From contig VWPU01010145.1 of the NCBI GenBank assembly GCA_013398955.1, positions 682,001-746,000 on the forward strand: a stretch of 64,000 nt of DNA, read 5' to 3'. Origin of the DNA: Callaeas wilsoni. Lineage: Eukaryota; Chordata; Aves; Passeriformes; Callaeidae. The notes under the pieces were generated by a model. It ran no database searches. It was not told where the DNA came from and saw only the letters and a list, made by a program, of their open reading frames with translations. Of the stretch, positions 31,553-44,384 are shown piece by piece (the stretch's first letter is position 1; each line of letters starts with the position of its first letter). The position numbers were made by a program, and so were the translations under genes.

Positions 31553-34500
31553 ATTGGCAACTATTCTAAGATACATATTTCTCTATGCTAGATATTACAG
31601 TCTGGATATAAAATTATGCTATCAAGGAAAATAACAGGCTGGGCAGAACATTCATGGAGAAGGATTTTGCCATTCTATTCATATGGCTCGCAGCTAGGGG
31701 AAGAGATTAACTAGCTTGCAATGACTTTCCACTGGGAGGATTCAGACTCTTCCCAGCTAATCCCCATTCCCAAGCTGTATAGGTCAGCATCTACCCTATG
31801 CTACCTTTGGGAACTATTTCTGCTGAATTTCTGTAGCACCAGAAAAGTGTACAAGTGAGGCAAGGCGTTTGCTGTCAAGCTGCAGAAAACAATATACTTC
31901 AATATATGATCAATCAACGATTAAGAGAGCTGGGAGTACTGACAGTGGTGTTACATTATTGTTCTGCATCTGTGCAAATGTAAATCTTTCTCTGAGCCTT
32001 TGACAGTGTTGGGAAGTATTTTCAGAATGTGCAATTGCGTATGTCCCTCTTCAAGCAGCAATGCACAGACATTCCTTCCTGACCCAGAAAGGAAAACAAC
32101 TGTGGCTAAACTGCAAAAGATGAATTAGATGTAAGCATGATACTGAAATACAAATGGTAGGAAAGAAAGGGAAGAATTTGTGGCTTGAATACTGTTTTTT
32201 TTAATACTTAAGGATTTTACTTACTCAGTAAATAAAATGTCAAAATGTATGAATTCTGAATACATGTTTACTGTGACAAGCATCATGAAGAATTTAAGTC
32301 AGCCTAATGTGTTATTAAGTGGCTTCAATATAATTTATTCTGTCTGCAGATGCTGAGATGTATATCTACCTTATAATCCAAAGAAAAGTCCACACTTAAG
32401 TCATACTTAAGTAATAAAGACTGAAGCAAAGGACCTTGCAAATCCAGCCCCATTTGCCCAGATGTGAATGATTTCATAGGGTGCAAAAGTATTGCAGCCC
32501 TGCTGCATAATGGGTTGCATTTGGGAGGGGAACGCTAAGGAAAGGCATTTTGGCTGCAGTGGAAAGCCAGGCTCAAGAGGTCCAGGCACTGTGTGGGCAC
32601 CCATGGTTGGAAGATAAGGGCAGCTTATACCAGTTCCCTTAAAAAGTAATTAGAAAAATCACACTTGAAAAGTATTTCAAGTTATTTGAGCAGCTTCAAT
32701 TGCCTTGAGGAACGATAAAGGAAAAATATGTTGTTATAATAATATAAAAGTATTAGAAAGCTAATTATGAGTTTAAGAGACAGCCTCTCCATAATTAGTG
32801 AGTGACACACTTTCTCAGAGTCCATTCTATTTCTAGACTTGGTCTCTAAAAGGTTGTCCCTTATTATGTTGCCCCCTTGATATGTTACTTTTCTTGGTAC
32901 TGACACAGGCTAGGAAAACAAAAATATCTTCTAGGATTTTTACAATGACACCTTGTTCAGAAAACTGAGAGGTCCAAATTACCTAAAAGCATCCCAAAAT
33001 TATTGATACAATAAATAGTTTGCTTAGCAGAAAAGCACGTTATAGCACAGTGTGAAGTGACATCTCTACACCAGCAAAGAATTCCAGTAGTCCTCGAAGG
33101 TGCTTGGTCTTGCCAGCATAGTTGTGACCAAAAGGTGTTGTCAGTTTGGTACCAGACCACATTACAATCCTAGAAAGAATTCAACACAGCCATGTCTATG
33201 TTGTCTCCCATGGTAAGAAAGAGAGCCAACTTGGCTGTCGGATACCAGATACAGATTTATCCTGGCACACTTAACTTGCTGACCTTACACTTCCCCAGTG
33301 CCTGAGCTGGTCATACAGGTTACCTTATACTTTTATATGATACTGAGGTGCAACATCTGAGAACATTCTGTAATTGAATTTATTGCTATAGCCAACCATA
33401 AATCTCTCCTGGGAGAAAAAAGAAAGAGTTACAACCAGTGCCTATGCCAATTTTCTGCTGTGAAATTTATTACTTTTTTAGGAGAAAAGACCTTTGCTGT
33501 AGGATTTTATGTGTGTCTTTAACTGAATTTTGGTGGAGGAGGTTTGGTAGTCAAAGTGCCAAAGCAGTTTCAGCTTTGTGGATGCCTGTGATTAGTTGTA
33601 GGTAGGAATCACAGGTAGAGCTACACAAATATCCAATCTTACCTGCAAACCAGGTAGGTGCATTTATTTATTTATTTATTTATTTATTTACATACTGCTA
33701 TAGAAATTCTATGTTTTAAGAACCTTTAGTGGTTGTCTGATTATCTGTCTGTTCACTCCTCATCCATCCTAATTAATATTAGAATCAGTCTAAGTTATAT
33801 ACACTGAGTTTCTTTCCTTGATGGTAACACCTAAATCAAAATTGTTAATAGTCCATGCAGCAGCATGGGAAGAATACAAGAACCATCAGAATTACTGAAC
33901 ACAATCCAAAGTTTTGAGTAGGAAATCTGTGGACAAAGTACTGCAGTAGCTAATGCTCACTTTATGTTTTAAACAGTCTAAAAGCACAGTTTGATCACAA
34001 ACCCATTATTGCTTGTGGTGACTTCCATTGGAATAAACAAGACTACAACAACAGGAGGTACATATATCCTCAAGTGTGAAAGCAATTGTGTACAGCATAG
34101 CATAAGAGCAGGCCGAGCTGACCAGAGCTGCAGCATGGCTAGGGCACTAGTGGGATGTGCACAGGCAAAGATGCCCCATCCATCTGCTGCATTCACAGGT
34201 AACCTTGGCTGCACTTGGCTTTTGGCTTCAAGGTTCAAGGATATGGTGTTGTACAACCACCTCGCTCTAATCAGGGCTCCTTTCAGTATCATAGATACAG
34301 TTCATTTGTAAATGGGGTGGGGGGAAAGTATTTTATTATGGGACATTTCACTCTCCCCCCAAACCCCTTTCTTAGGAAACCGTAAATTGAACTGAAATGT
34401 ACAACTCCTATCTCATGCATATGAGATCGTTTTGGTTTTACCAGCAAATGCAGGCAGATGTGCCTTGTGACACACCCTAAAAACTTGCATTCTTCTAAAC

Positions 34501-35699
34501 CTGTTAGTGTGAGAGAAATGTACCTTTAAAAGGGAAAAAGCAAGGAAGGCAAAACTGAAGGCTGACAAATGAGTGCCAGGAGAGGCAGAACAATCTGGAA
34601 ACAAAATATGCCTGAGGTCTAAGCTTCAATCTCAAGTAGTTATGAGGTCATCTCAGGGATAACTCCCATATGTCATTGCAAATACAGAAGGTCTCCCATT
34701 TTTCACTAAATTCTGCTTTCTCTTGGATTTAGTAGGCAGGAGAATATGACAGGTTTTATTCTCATAATTAAGGTCCCACTCCATGTGATAGCAGAAATAA
34801 GTCTTAATGAGCTTAAACCAGACTCACTACAGATATAAAAAGGAGTGGTACACAGTCCAGAGGAAGCAGCTAAACCTTGAAAAAAAGACCGTCCAGGTAC
34901 TAAAATTTTGAGAAGAAAGATGCTTCTTAAGTAGAAATTGTTCCTGTCAACACACAATTTATACTAGCTGAGTTCAAAACGCATTTCTATCAAATTAAAT
35001 TCAAGGCCATCACACAACTGCAGGTACCACACAAATGTAAAGAGTTGCTTCTCAGAGGTACTTGTTCTGCAGAAATTTGATACAGACCTGATACAGTGAA
35101 ATATAATAATGTGCCAGCAAGCTAGAAATACTGGAAATAAAGTAGATATGTCCTTAGTATGTTAATTGTCTAGACAGTTTTGGTGTACCAAATTCAACTG
35201 GAATAAGTAGGCCATACCATCAGCAGATATAAATCAATGTCATCAGCAAAATATATGGCTCTGCATTTATACTGTTATGCATTACAAGAGCTTTCATGCT
35301 TTATCACATAGAATTTTAAGATTAAAAATATACTGAAAGCATTCAAAAATGCCAATACTTTAATAATGATTATAAAATTGATAATATTAATGCTAAAAAT
35401 TCTATATCATTAATGCTATTCATATTACAATCAATAAAAATGCTGTACTCTTGTTGATTTTTATATAAAGAAGAGAGTGACTGCAGCTGCACAAAAGTGA
35501 TTCTTTTTCTAGAGTGTGATGATTTTGATGCATTTGCACTGTAGGCATTGTTGCTTTTTGATGAAATACCACAAGCATATGGACACGGATAAAAATATTT
35601 AGCAGATGACAACCAGGACAAATGCTGCAGTCAGTTTTTGAAGCAAGTATTGCTTGTGCCTACCCTTTCCAAGGCCACACCAGCACCAGGAAGAACAAT
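31553..35699. other. Intergenic, no gene recognised
   Basis: Unique sequence with one simple repeat (33662-33690). Around 33,980-34,310 both strands are open for about 100 codons, but neither product resembles a known family. No transposon was recognised. Confidence 0.6.
33662..33690. repeat. ATTT tetranucleotide repeat (about seven units)
   Basis: Uninterrupted ATTT units followed by ACATACTG. Likely polymorphic microsatellite. Confidence 0.95.
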
Positions 35700-36355
35700 A
35701 GTTATTCCTCTTAGGATGGACATGAGCTGGCAAAGTGCACTTGTAGCCCTGAAAGCCAGTCACATCCCGGGCTGCATCCAAAGCAGCATGGGCAGAAGGG
35801 CAAGGGAGGGGATTCTCCCCCTCTGCTCTGCTCTGGTGAGGTCCCACCTGCAGTGCTGCATCCAGCCCTGGGGCCTTCAGCACAGAAAGGACATCAATAT
35901 GTTGTAGCAAGTCCAATGGAGTGCCATCAAGATGATCAGAGGGATGGTGCACCTCTCCTAAGAGGAAAGGCTAAGAGAATTGTAATTGTTCAGTCTGGAA
36001 AAGGGAAGGCTTCATGGTGACCTAGTTATGGCCTTCCAGCACCTACAAGAAAGATGGAGAGGGACTTTTACAAGAGTATGTAGTGACAGGACAAGAGGGA
36101 ACGGATTCAAACTGAAGGAGAGTAGCTTTAGATGAGAACTTCTAAAAAAATTTCTTTACTGTGAGGGTGGTGAGGCACAGAAACAGGCTGCCCAGGGAGG
36201 CTGTGGATGCTCCGTCTCTGGATGTCTTCAAGGCCACATTGGATGGGGTGCTGAGCAACCTGGTCTAGTGGAAGGTGTCTCTGCCTATGGCAGGGAGTTG
36301 GAACTAGGTGATCTTTAAGGTCCCTTCCAACCTAAACCATTCTGTGATTCTATGA
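35700..36355 (+). mobile_element. CR1 LINE 3' end with intact tail
   Basis: About 650 bases of CR1 in plus orientation: CCGGGCTGCATCCAAAGCAG, AGGTCCCACCTGCAGTGCTG, GGCTGCCCAGGGAGGCTGTG, TGGATGGGGTGCTGAGCAAC, TTTAAGGTCCCTTCCAACCT and the tail ATTCTGTGATTCTATGA. The frames at 35599-35952 and 35638-35907 are fragments or shadows of it. One of the better preserved copies here, though its coding frame is broken. Confidence 0.97.
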
Positions 36356-38887
36356 CCTACAGCAAGGTTCTGTAGTTCCCTCAAGCTGAGTGAACACCCT
36401 GTCCTGCTCTTTGCCTCACAGCATGGCAGTCATCTGACCATCACTGAAATTTATTAATTGTGAAAACTTCTTTTATATTAAAGGAGAGAAGACAGCCTCC
36501 AGCAGCAATCAGCGAAGGCATAATGGTAAGTAGTAGCTCTGGTGTTGGATGCATTTGTAGCACATTCTGAAAAAGATTTCAGAGTTACCTGAGCAAACAG
36601 AGCAGCCACTAGCTCCAAAACCAGAAGCAGCCAAGCACTAAAATCCAGCACTGCAGCAAGCAGAGCTGACAGCCCTATTGTTCTCAAGATTAATCCAGTA
36701 TCTCTTCACAGCTCAGTGCTGCATGGATACATCAGCTGACCATTATCTTAAGCCATGGAGTTGAGGAAATTTGTCTCAGACATAAAAGAATAAGTTAACT
36801 GAAACCAAAAATAGGTCCTGTACCAAATGTATCTGTTTCTTTCTTAGAGGAACAGAAGCGACACAATTCTTAAAAAGTAAATGTTTTTAACACAAGACCT
36901 GCCATACTTCCCTTATAGAAAGAGTGACTCAAGAAGTATGATTACATGCAACAATAGGAAAACTCTAAAATTTACTTGCCATAATATGACTAAGTTTGAT
37001 TCTATGGCATTCGAATGACTTTACAGTAGCCATCTGGGACAGTGTGGTTGAATTATGCATAAAGAATCCTTTCATCAAATTCTGATGAAGTAAACTCAGA
37101 TACCAAATGACAGTGTCTCAAAACGATTTCTCAGCAATGCATAGCAGATGGAGGAAAAGGCTTTAAAAAACCCCACAAAACTGAGCAAAGAGCCACGTGA
37201 TTAAAACCTCACTGCTGTTCTCCAGAAATGTGGAGATTTTAAGACCTTTGCCCTGAAATTCAAAGCAGTGGTTGCCATAAAAAGGGACAAGCAGAAGGAG
37301 AACCATTTGTGCTTAGTGTTGGTTCTGAATCATTTAATGGGCTTTCCTATGAAATGGGCAACTGACACTGTCTATGAACCATAATACAGAAGCCTAAAGA
37401 GCACTGCAGTCACAAAGATTTAAACAATGGGCTATTAAGCTGAGGAAAAGATAGCGTATGACTTATGACTTGAATGCACAATATGATGCATTTAGAGATA
37501 CACATCTTAATTGATAAGCTCTTCTTTCTCTAAAGCAGGGTACACTAAGTCTGAGATGAACACTAATTTCTAGTTTCTGAAACAGTCTGGACCGTCCACT
37601 GTAGCAACACACTATTCTGTGCAGACTTGCCAATGCAAGAGGTTATGAATTAATGTGGTGGTTTTGCACGTGTTGATGACCATGTGATGATTATCTAACA
37701 GCGTGGTCAGTCTCATGAATCCCTGATGAGAAACTAGATGAAGGATAAGATAGGAATTGAGCCCTCGTAGAGAAAATACTAGAACTTCAGAATACTTACA
37801 TAGTTTTTGTTGAACTCAGTCTCTGTAAGTGATACAGGGCTGGAAGGAAGAGTAGTTAGTCAAGTGCTCTGAAAATATAATTCCACAGGAAGGAAGGGAA
37901 CTGAGTACTTTTACAGATTTCTGTCTCTATTTTTTTTTCTAATTAGATTTTGTTTGGATTTAACTACAAAAATATCTCCGTCAAGCACTTTTCTTCAAGA
38001 GTAACTTGGGAAACTCACACCTTAATTATTGTTTTGCAACATTACTAGTGGCTGAAATACTAGGAAAACCAAGCACCCTTCTTGGTTATGTAAGGGCACT
38101 GTACTGTGCTGTACACAGAAAACCATTATAACAGATTCATGAAGTCTCAGAGTGCACCTAAAGTACACTTTGCAGATAAGCACTTAAATTGAAACAGCAA
38201 CTGAACTTATTTCAAATACGAACTTAAAAAGAATATTTATTTACTATAAGGTCACTTATGCCCTAAGTGCTAAATACCTAATCTTGGTATCCAAATTCCT
38301 TGTGTATTGCCTCCTGCACTGTAAGCTAAAAGGCAGTTCAGGCTTAGGTATACTGAACTATACTAAATAAGAATACTTTATTTACTTGACTTAGATGTAC
38401 ACAAATAACTCTCTGTTTACATTCAAGTGTTTAAAGCAGAAAAAAAATATACTTAGGAAATTTTCTTACTTATTAAGTAAATCAATTTCCAAATAATTAT
38501 AATAAGTAATACACATATATGGAAAGTTATCTTTCCACACATTTTATCTAAAATTATTTTTGTTTTTACCCTCAAGTGAAGGGTTTAGCTATGTCCAAAT
38601 CTTGCTACTGAACTTACTTCAACATTTCAATTAAGAGCAGATGAGTTCAGATCTTTAAGAAAATTATTTTCAATGAGTAAATTGAATTGATGTTTGATTT
38701 AGGTATTACCATTCCCTGAATGCTATCAATATGACAGGTGGCCTCACTACTTTCTCTGGCCTAGCATCTTCTCTTTTGGTCACTTTGCAGCACAGATGGC
38801 CAGGACAGAAGGAAGGGTGCTAGCCTGATGATAAGAATAGTTGTGTTTTTCATTGGACTTTCTGTCTTCTAAGGACAGTTCAGTGTC
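36356..38887. other. Intergenic, no gene recognised
   Basis: AT-rich unique sequence. No transposon, RNA gene or coding exon was recognised. Confidence 0.6.
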
Positions 38888-38950
38888 TATTATTATTATT
38901 ATTATTATTATTATTGTTATTGTTATTGTTATTGTTATTATTACTATTGC
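38888..38950. repeat. TTA/TTATTG trinucleotide repeat
   Basis: About 60 bases of TAT/TTA units with an inner TTATTG block. Not embedded in an LTR, unlike the tract at 31084. Confidence 0.95.
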
Positions 38951-39138
38951 AATGAAGATTGGAAAGAATTGCTCATAACAGTAATTTTAAAGTCCTGAGA
39001 AGCAAAGCTTTTTTTTTTTTCTTTCACTATATGAGTATCTATTGTTATGTGGAGGTTCCCCCTTTTATTTACAGTTATTCGAATTCAGGAAAGATTGATA
39101 ACCACAAAGCACTAACTTGTGTCATATATACATAAATG

Positions 39139-39177
39139 TGATTGATTGATTGATTGATTTATTGGTTGATTGATTGT
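39139..39177. repeat. GATT tetranucleotide repeat
   Basis: TGATTGATTGATTGATTGAT with a slightly degenerate continuation. Microsatellite about 200 bases right of the TTA repeat. Confidence 0.95.
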
Positions 39178-40555
39178 ATGAATGTGTTTTGCAGTATTTC
39201 ATTCTTTAAAGTTTGAGTTAGATTGAAATTCTTAGACTACATCTCAGAAATCTGCATTTGTCTGACGAAAGTCGGACAAGAGAATTTCAAGTCTAAAATT
39301 TCAAAATATTCCCAATACTGTCATGGAGGGAAAGATATTACCAGCTCTCAAAGGAGCATTTATGAAGCCTAACCTTCTCCTAATGCTTATCCTGGCCTCA
39401 GTTACTCTTGTGAAGAACTTTCTTCACATCGAGTTACTGGAAGGCTTATGTTGAGGTAATCTTGATGACATCATGAGCCTGCCACGTCATTCTGTCCTTC
39501 GGGAGGGATGAGATATGCAGACAGCCCCAGTTTGAGGGATCTCCAGGTGAGACAAGTGTGTATAGCTGACATGAATACATCTGACGAAACTGAGCTCTGA
39601 TTCATCTTATCAGGACAGCAGTTTTGGACTGCAGACTGTGTGCAGTGCACTTGCTCACTGAACGATGCCTCTCCTACCCTGCAATAGCTTCCAAATGATT
39701 TCTGGGCACAATTTGAGATATGGCGTTTTTACTTAGAAAGCCTCATTCACAACCTACTAAAGAGCAAGGTAATAAAAGCAAATAGCATTCCCATTTATTT
39801 TTAGCATTCAGCTTGGGAACCAAGATGATACAGCTAGTAAGAAAAAAGTGCAGAAACTGAAATTTCCTAATTGAGGTAGGAATTAAAGTTAATTCACTCT
39901 AATTGGAAGAAAATAGATTATCTCTGAAATTGCTGTTTTTGTACGAAATCTTTTTAATGAGTCAGAGATAAGTACTATATGCTGGGAAAAACTGTTCTGG
40001 GCAACTACAGATCCTTTGTGCATCATCAGTAGTGCACTCATGCATCTCAGATTTGTTAAATGTAAGAGTATAAACGAAAAATTAAAGTCTACATTAAGAA
40101 AAAATTGCCTTAGTGTGCTCTCCTAAAACAGAAACTTACTGTTGTTCAATCAGCTGGCAGAGAACTTCGGTGTTGATATTGGTGATTTTGTTCTGTTTGT
40201 TTGTACTGAGCATACCACAAGACTGCTCAATTAGAGGTAGAAGAGCAAAACACATCAATTTTGCCTTACACCCAGACATACCACAGGACTGTCTGATTTA
40301 GGCCAGGGAGCAAAATATTTTGTAATAACTGTTTGTTTGATATAGCAGCACTGCAGTATCAAATCTAGAATAAAGGCACACAGTCTGTAACTATTAGAAG
40401 GAGTCACATAATTCGGAACCTACAGATACATCACAGCCACCTGAACAAATAGACCAGACCTGTGCGGAGAGAAGACAAAACATGACTTTGGACCAGGCTA
40501 ATCCTGACCTATGGAAAAGTGTATCAATACTCCCTCTTTTGCCCAGCTGGTGATG
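39178..40555. other. Intergenic, no gene recognised
   Basis: Unique sequence. There is a small local duplication around 40,210-40,300: the phrase CATACCACAAGACTG and the later CATACCACAGGACTG are about 70 bases apart. No gene is seen. Confidence 0.55.
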
Positions 40556-40737
40556 CTGTTTGACACACCCTGGAATGGAGTTTGCCCGCCTGCCAGGGCT
40601 CACTGCTGACTCACACTGAGCTGCTGCCCACCAGGAGCCCCAGATCCCTCTCTGCAGGGCTGCTCTCCAGCCACTCCTCTCAGGGTTTGTATTTGTGCCT
40701 GGCGTTACTTGGTCCCGGGTGCAGAAACTGGCATATG
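40556..40737 (-). mobile_element. CR1 LINE internal fragment
   Basis: The blocks GGGCTCACTGCTGACTCACA, GCTGCCCACCAGGAGCCCCA, CCTCTCTGCAGGGCTGCTCT and CCAGCCACTCCTCTCAGGGT match the reverse complement of the CR1 region upstream of the usual 3' fragment. The 3' tail is absent, so this is an internal relic. Confidence 0.8.
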
Positions 40738-43700
40738 ATATGCACACCGACTCACCATGCTCAAGGGCAGAACCAGGCTAGATCTGGGCCACACATCCAG
40801 TGGGTAGCCCTGCTCCCAGGTCTCTGTGCCCCCTATGACATCCCAGTGATCTTGAGACATTTGCAGGAACTTTGAAGAAACAGGGTTTGTTTTTTCAGGT
40901 CAAAAGACCTGAAATAATGATGGTTACATTGTGTAAAAATGGTACTTCTATAGCACAAAGTTACTAGCACAGACTTAACCCTGAATGTTCCCATGACTGG
41001 TGCTTCAGACAGAGGCAGGTCCATGAGTAAGAAGTGGGGAATATTTTGCCGGCTATCTTCTTTCTCCAGAACAATTACACATGGTAACCAGCCAAATTTC
41101 CCTGCAAAGGACAGGGAGCTGTGTCAGAAACAGACACAACAGTGAGATCAGCTCTAATGAGTGCTGCTCATACACCTGGCAAAGGGTATTCAGACCAACA
41201 GATAAATACTTCTGAAGTGTTTGTTGCATGGCTAATTTTTTTTTAGTTCAGTTACTAATGTTAATAAAAAAACTATTTTTCTCTTCATTTCCTCCAATTT
41301 TTTTCATAAAAAATCAGGAAGAGATTTTTATGATCACTACATACTTGTACAAATATGGATAGAACTTGACAGACATGACCAGAAGTGGTTTTTTGTCTAT
41401 GTCATTTGTCAGCCAAAATTGATGACAAATGGTATGGCATTTTCTGTCTATGACTAGTATGCTTTTAAGCAGGGAATCCATCTGTATTAATTTCTACTTC
41501 ATAAGTGGGGGGAGCTTGTCTCTAAACTGGGACACGTTATGCTGAAAATTTTTGACTAGGAATGCCAAATGTTGCAGAAGCAAGGACATTAACACAGATC
41601 TGGCTTGATACAGCATACCAAGATAGTGCAAAGGAAATCTTTTAAAAGCTGAGACTACCCAAGTCATTTGCAGATGCTGCCAAGTGTGAAAAGCACTGAA
41701 ATGTCACCTGTTTATGTAGCAGGTGCCATTCATTACAGCAACTGTTGTTGAAAAATATCCTTAAAACTCTGCCAAGCTTTGCTGTGCCCATGACTTGACA
41801 CCTCTTCCTTCTCTTCTGTTAGTTCACAACATACTCAATTCTACATAGTAGTTTCTAGACAGATATTTTAATGCCCTTTTTTCTTCCCCCCAATCAAAAA
41901 TGGTAAAAAGGTGGCCTAACACTGAAATAAAATGACCAAGGGTCTGAACATGGACTTTTCAACACATGAAACAGGCATAACGTTATTCACAAAGAGCTAT
42001 ATTAAGCATCAAGTGCTACATAAATAAATAAAGCTGCGTTCATGAGTGTCTGCAGAGTGTTTTGAACGACTTGATTAAACTGCACCTTATTAGTGAAAAT
42101 TATGATTAATGATGAGCTTGTAACAACAAAGCTCTCTCTGCAAGCACTACAATAAAAAGAAAGAAATGAGAAGCATACTTTAGATTGCAGTTGCTATGCT
42201 AATAATTAATAATTTAAGCCACACTGAAAGGGTATGTGGAAGATTTTTATGAGTTTAGGTTGACCAAAAAAACAGTGCACTTTGTTCTATTATTTCTTGA
42301 GCTTTTTTAGAAAACGGTAAGACTCCATTGTTAGTTGACTTTTACAGGTAGTTGCCAAAGATCAAGATAAAGAGTCAAGCAGGAGGCCCTGGGATAAATA
42401 CACTCAAGGGAGTCTAAGCAATTTTGTTGCTCCATTACGTTCCATAAATTAAGCTGGTGGCTTTTCCATCCAGCTATAACATTAATCCATTAGCTGAAGA
42501 GGAGACAGAGTCCTTCTTATTTATTATTTATAAGACAGGGCATGCACAACTTGTCTGACATCATCCTTGTCACAGCTAATGAGAAATTGCAATAAATCCA
42601 TCTTTGTGGATCTCTCACAGAAGATATGAAAAATCACAGATCTAATGATCCATTTTTCTGCAGTAGGGAAGGGCTTGCTAACCTACACAGCTAAATAGAT
42701 TATTGTGTATGATTGTGTATATCCCAAAGTGATGAGCTTTCCACACTACTACCGCTGTTTGAGGGATGTCCCTGTGTCTATACACATATGTTGTATAAAC
42801 ATCAAACAACCAGCATGAGTCAAAGAGATGTTTTTGCCATTGACAAGAGTAATCAAAGCAAACCAGAAAGCAATTTAAGCAATTTAAGTTCTTCAGCTCT
42901 TAAATCTACTTTACTATGGTGGATCCACAGTGTTCGGCTGAGATCCTGAGTGGCATAGAATGGGGTAATACAAGCCAATGCCAAGATCCAGGGAAGCATT
43001 TCCCATACCAGTCCAATGTGAACATGAAGGTAGTGAGCTGAAAAATGTTGGCACCTGGAATGAGGCTCTACATCCCTCTATAGTGCAAAAATCATCCTCC
43101 AGTGCACATCTTGCTCTCTCTCTTACCCATGGACTGCCCTAGACAGAGAGCCTGGCTCAGAACATGCAGGCAGGAGCTTGGCTGCACCTCTGAGCACAGA
43201 GAGCTAAGGACCTGAGCAGTTTTTAGTTCCCTACCTCTTATTTAGCAGTACCTCTGTGGCCTGGAGAGTAGGAAAAATGCAAGATGCTGCCAGAGGATTG
43301 GGGCAGGCTGCAGACACTGCTGTTACAAAAATATCCTCATGGGAGTTGATCAGAAGTGGTGATTCATATAGAAATTGTCCTGGGATGGAGACAAATGGAG
43401 GGAAAAATTTGACAAGGAAGGGGAAGGTTTACAGGGGACATTTTATGGGGAAAGTGCAGGTAGCGTAGGCGAGGATCGAGGGCACAATCCTGCAATTCCC
43501 CTTCTCTCCCAACAGGTCTCCAGACATCTGATATTAGCAATTTCTTTCACAGTGTGAACAATTTTATGGGACAGGATTTGGAAACAGCTGGTGCTTTCTT
43601 GTAAAGCACCTCAGACCACTCTGAAGCTACTATCACATTCCCCAGGATCTCAGCTTACATTAGTTAAAATCTGACAATAATTTTGCTGCTACTTCTGCAA

Positions 43701-43815
43701 AGCTCCACATTGCACCATATATAACTAACAAAGAGATAGGTAAATTAGCCTGTCCTAAAATGAAAAAAAGGTACAAGCTGTTCCTTTTGCTTCACTGAAG
43801 CTTTAACTAAAACTC
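40738..43815. other. Intergenic, includes a possible conserved non-coding stretch
   Basis: Unique sequence with no gene. From about 42,000 to 42,620 it is AT-rich but not repetitive, with many homeodomain-like TAAT or ATTA cores. It looks like the kind of sequence often found in vertebrate enhancers. This is an impression, not a demonstrated feature. Confidence 0.4.
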
Positions 43816-44384
43816 TGTTGTGGTTTAATCCCAGCCGGCAACTAAGTACCACACAGATGCTTTGCTCATCCATCTTCCCCCAGTGGGATGAGGAGGAGAA
43901 TCAGAACAAAGGTGAAACCCATTGGTTGAGATGAGAATAGGTTAAAAATTGTAATTAAACAACAATAACAATAGCAATAACAGTAATAATAATTTTCATG
44001 CAAATAATACAACAAAAAGAGCGACAGAAACAAAACCCAAGTGAAACAAGTGATGCACAACACAGTTGCTGACCAATGCCCAGCCCATTCCTGGGCAGCA
44101 ACCAGCCGCTCCCACCAGCTTATATAATGGGCATGACATTCTATGGTATGGAATATCCCTTTGGCTAGTTTGGCTCAGCTGTCCTTGCCGTGCTGCCTCC
44201 CAGCTTCCCGTGCACCTCCTTGTTGGCAGAGCACAGGAAAATGAAATGTCCTTGATTCAGAGTAGGCACTACTTAGCAACAACTACAGCATCAGTGTGTT
44301 ATCAACATCATTCTCATACTAAATCCAAAACACAGCACTGTGCCAGCTACCAGGAAGAAAATTAACTCTATCCCAGACAAAACA
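43816..44384 (-). mobile_element. Solo LTR, same family as 30951-31552
   Basis: Begins TGTTGTGGTTTAATCCCAGC and ends near AAAATTAACTCTATCCCAGA. It shares long colinear blocks with the first LTR: GGCAACTAAG, CCAGTGGGATG, ATACAACAAAAAGA, GTGATGCACAA, CAGCCCATTCCTGGGCAGCA, AGTAGGCACTACTTAGCAAC. A TATATAA string sits at about 44,122. There is no internal retroviral sequence on either side. The short frames at 43866-44063 and 44066-44365 lie inside it and are not genes. Confidence 0.9.

Noticed and set aside
33978..34311. Region open on both strands for about 105 codons
   Set aside because: No recognisable domain, no matching splice structure and no sign of a promoter. Mutual openness can occur by chance at this length.
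37660..37740. Possible C/D-box small nucleolar RNA (GTGATGA ... CTGA)
   Set aside because: The box-like words are present, but spacing is short and I found no convincing terminal stem. It is also not inside a host intron.
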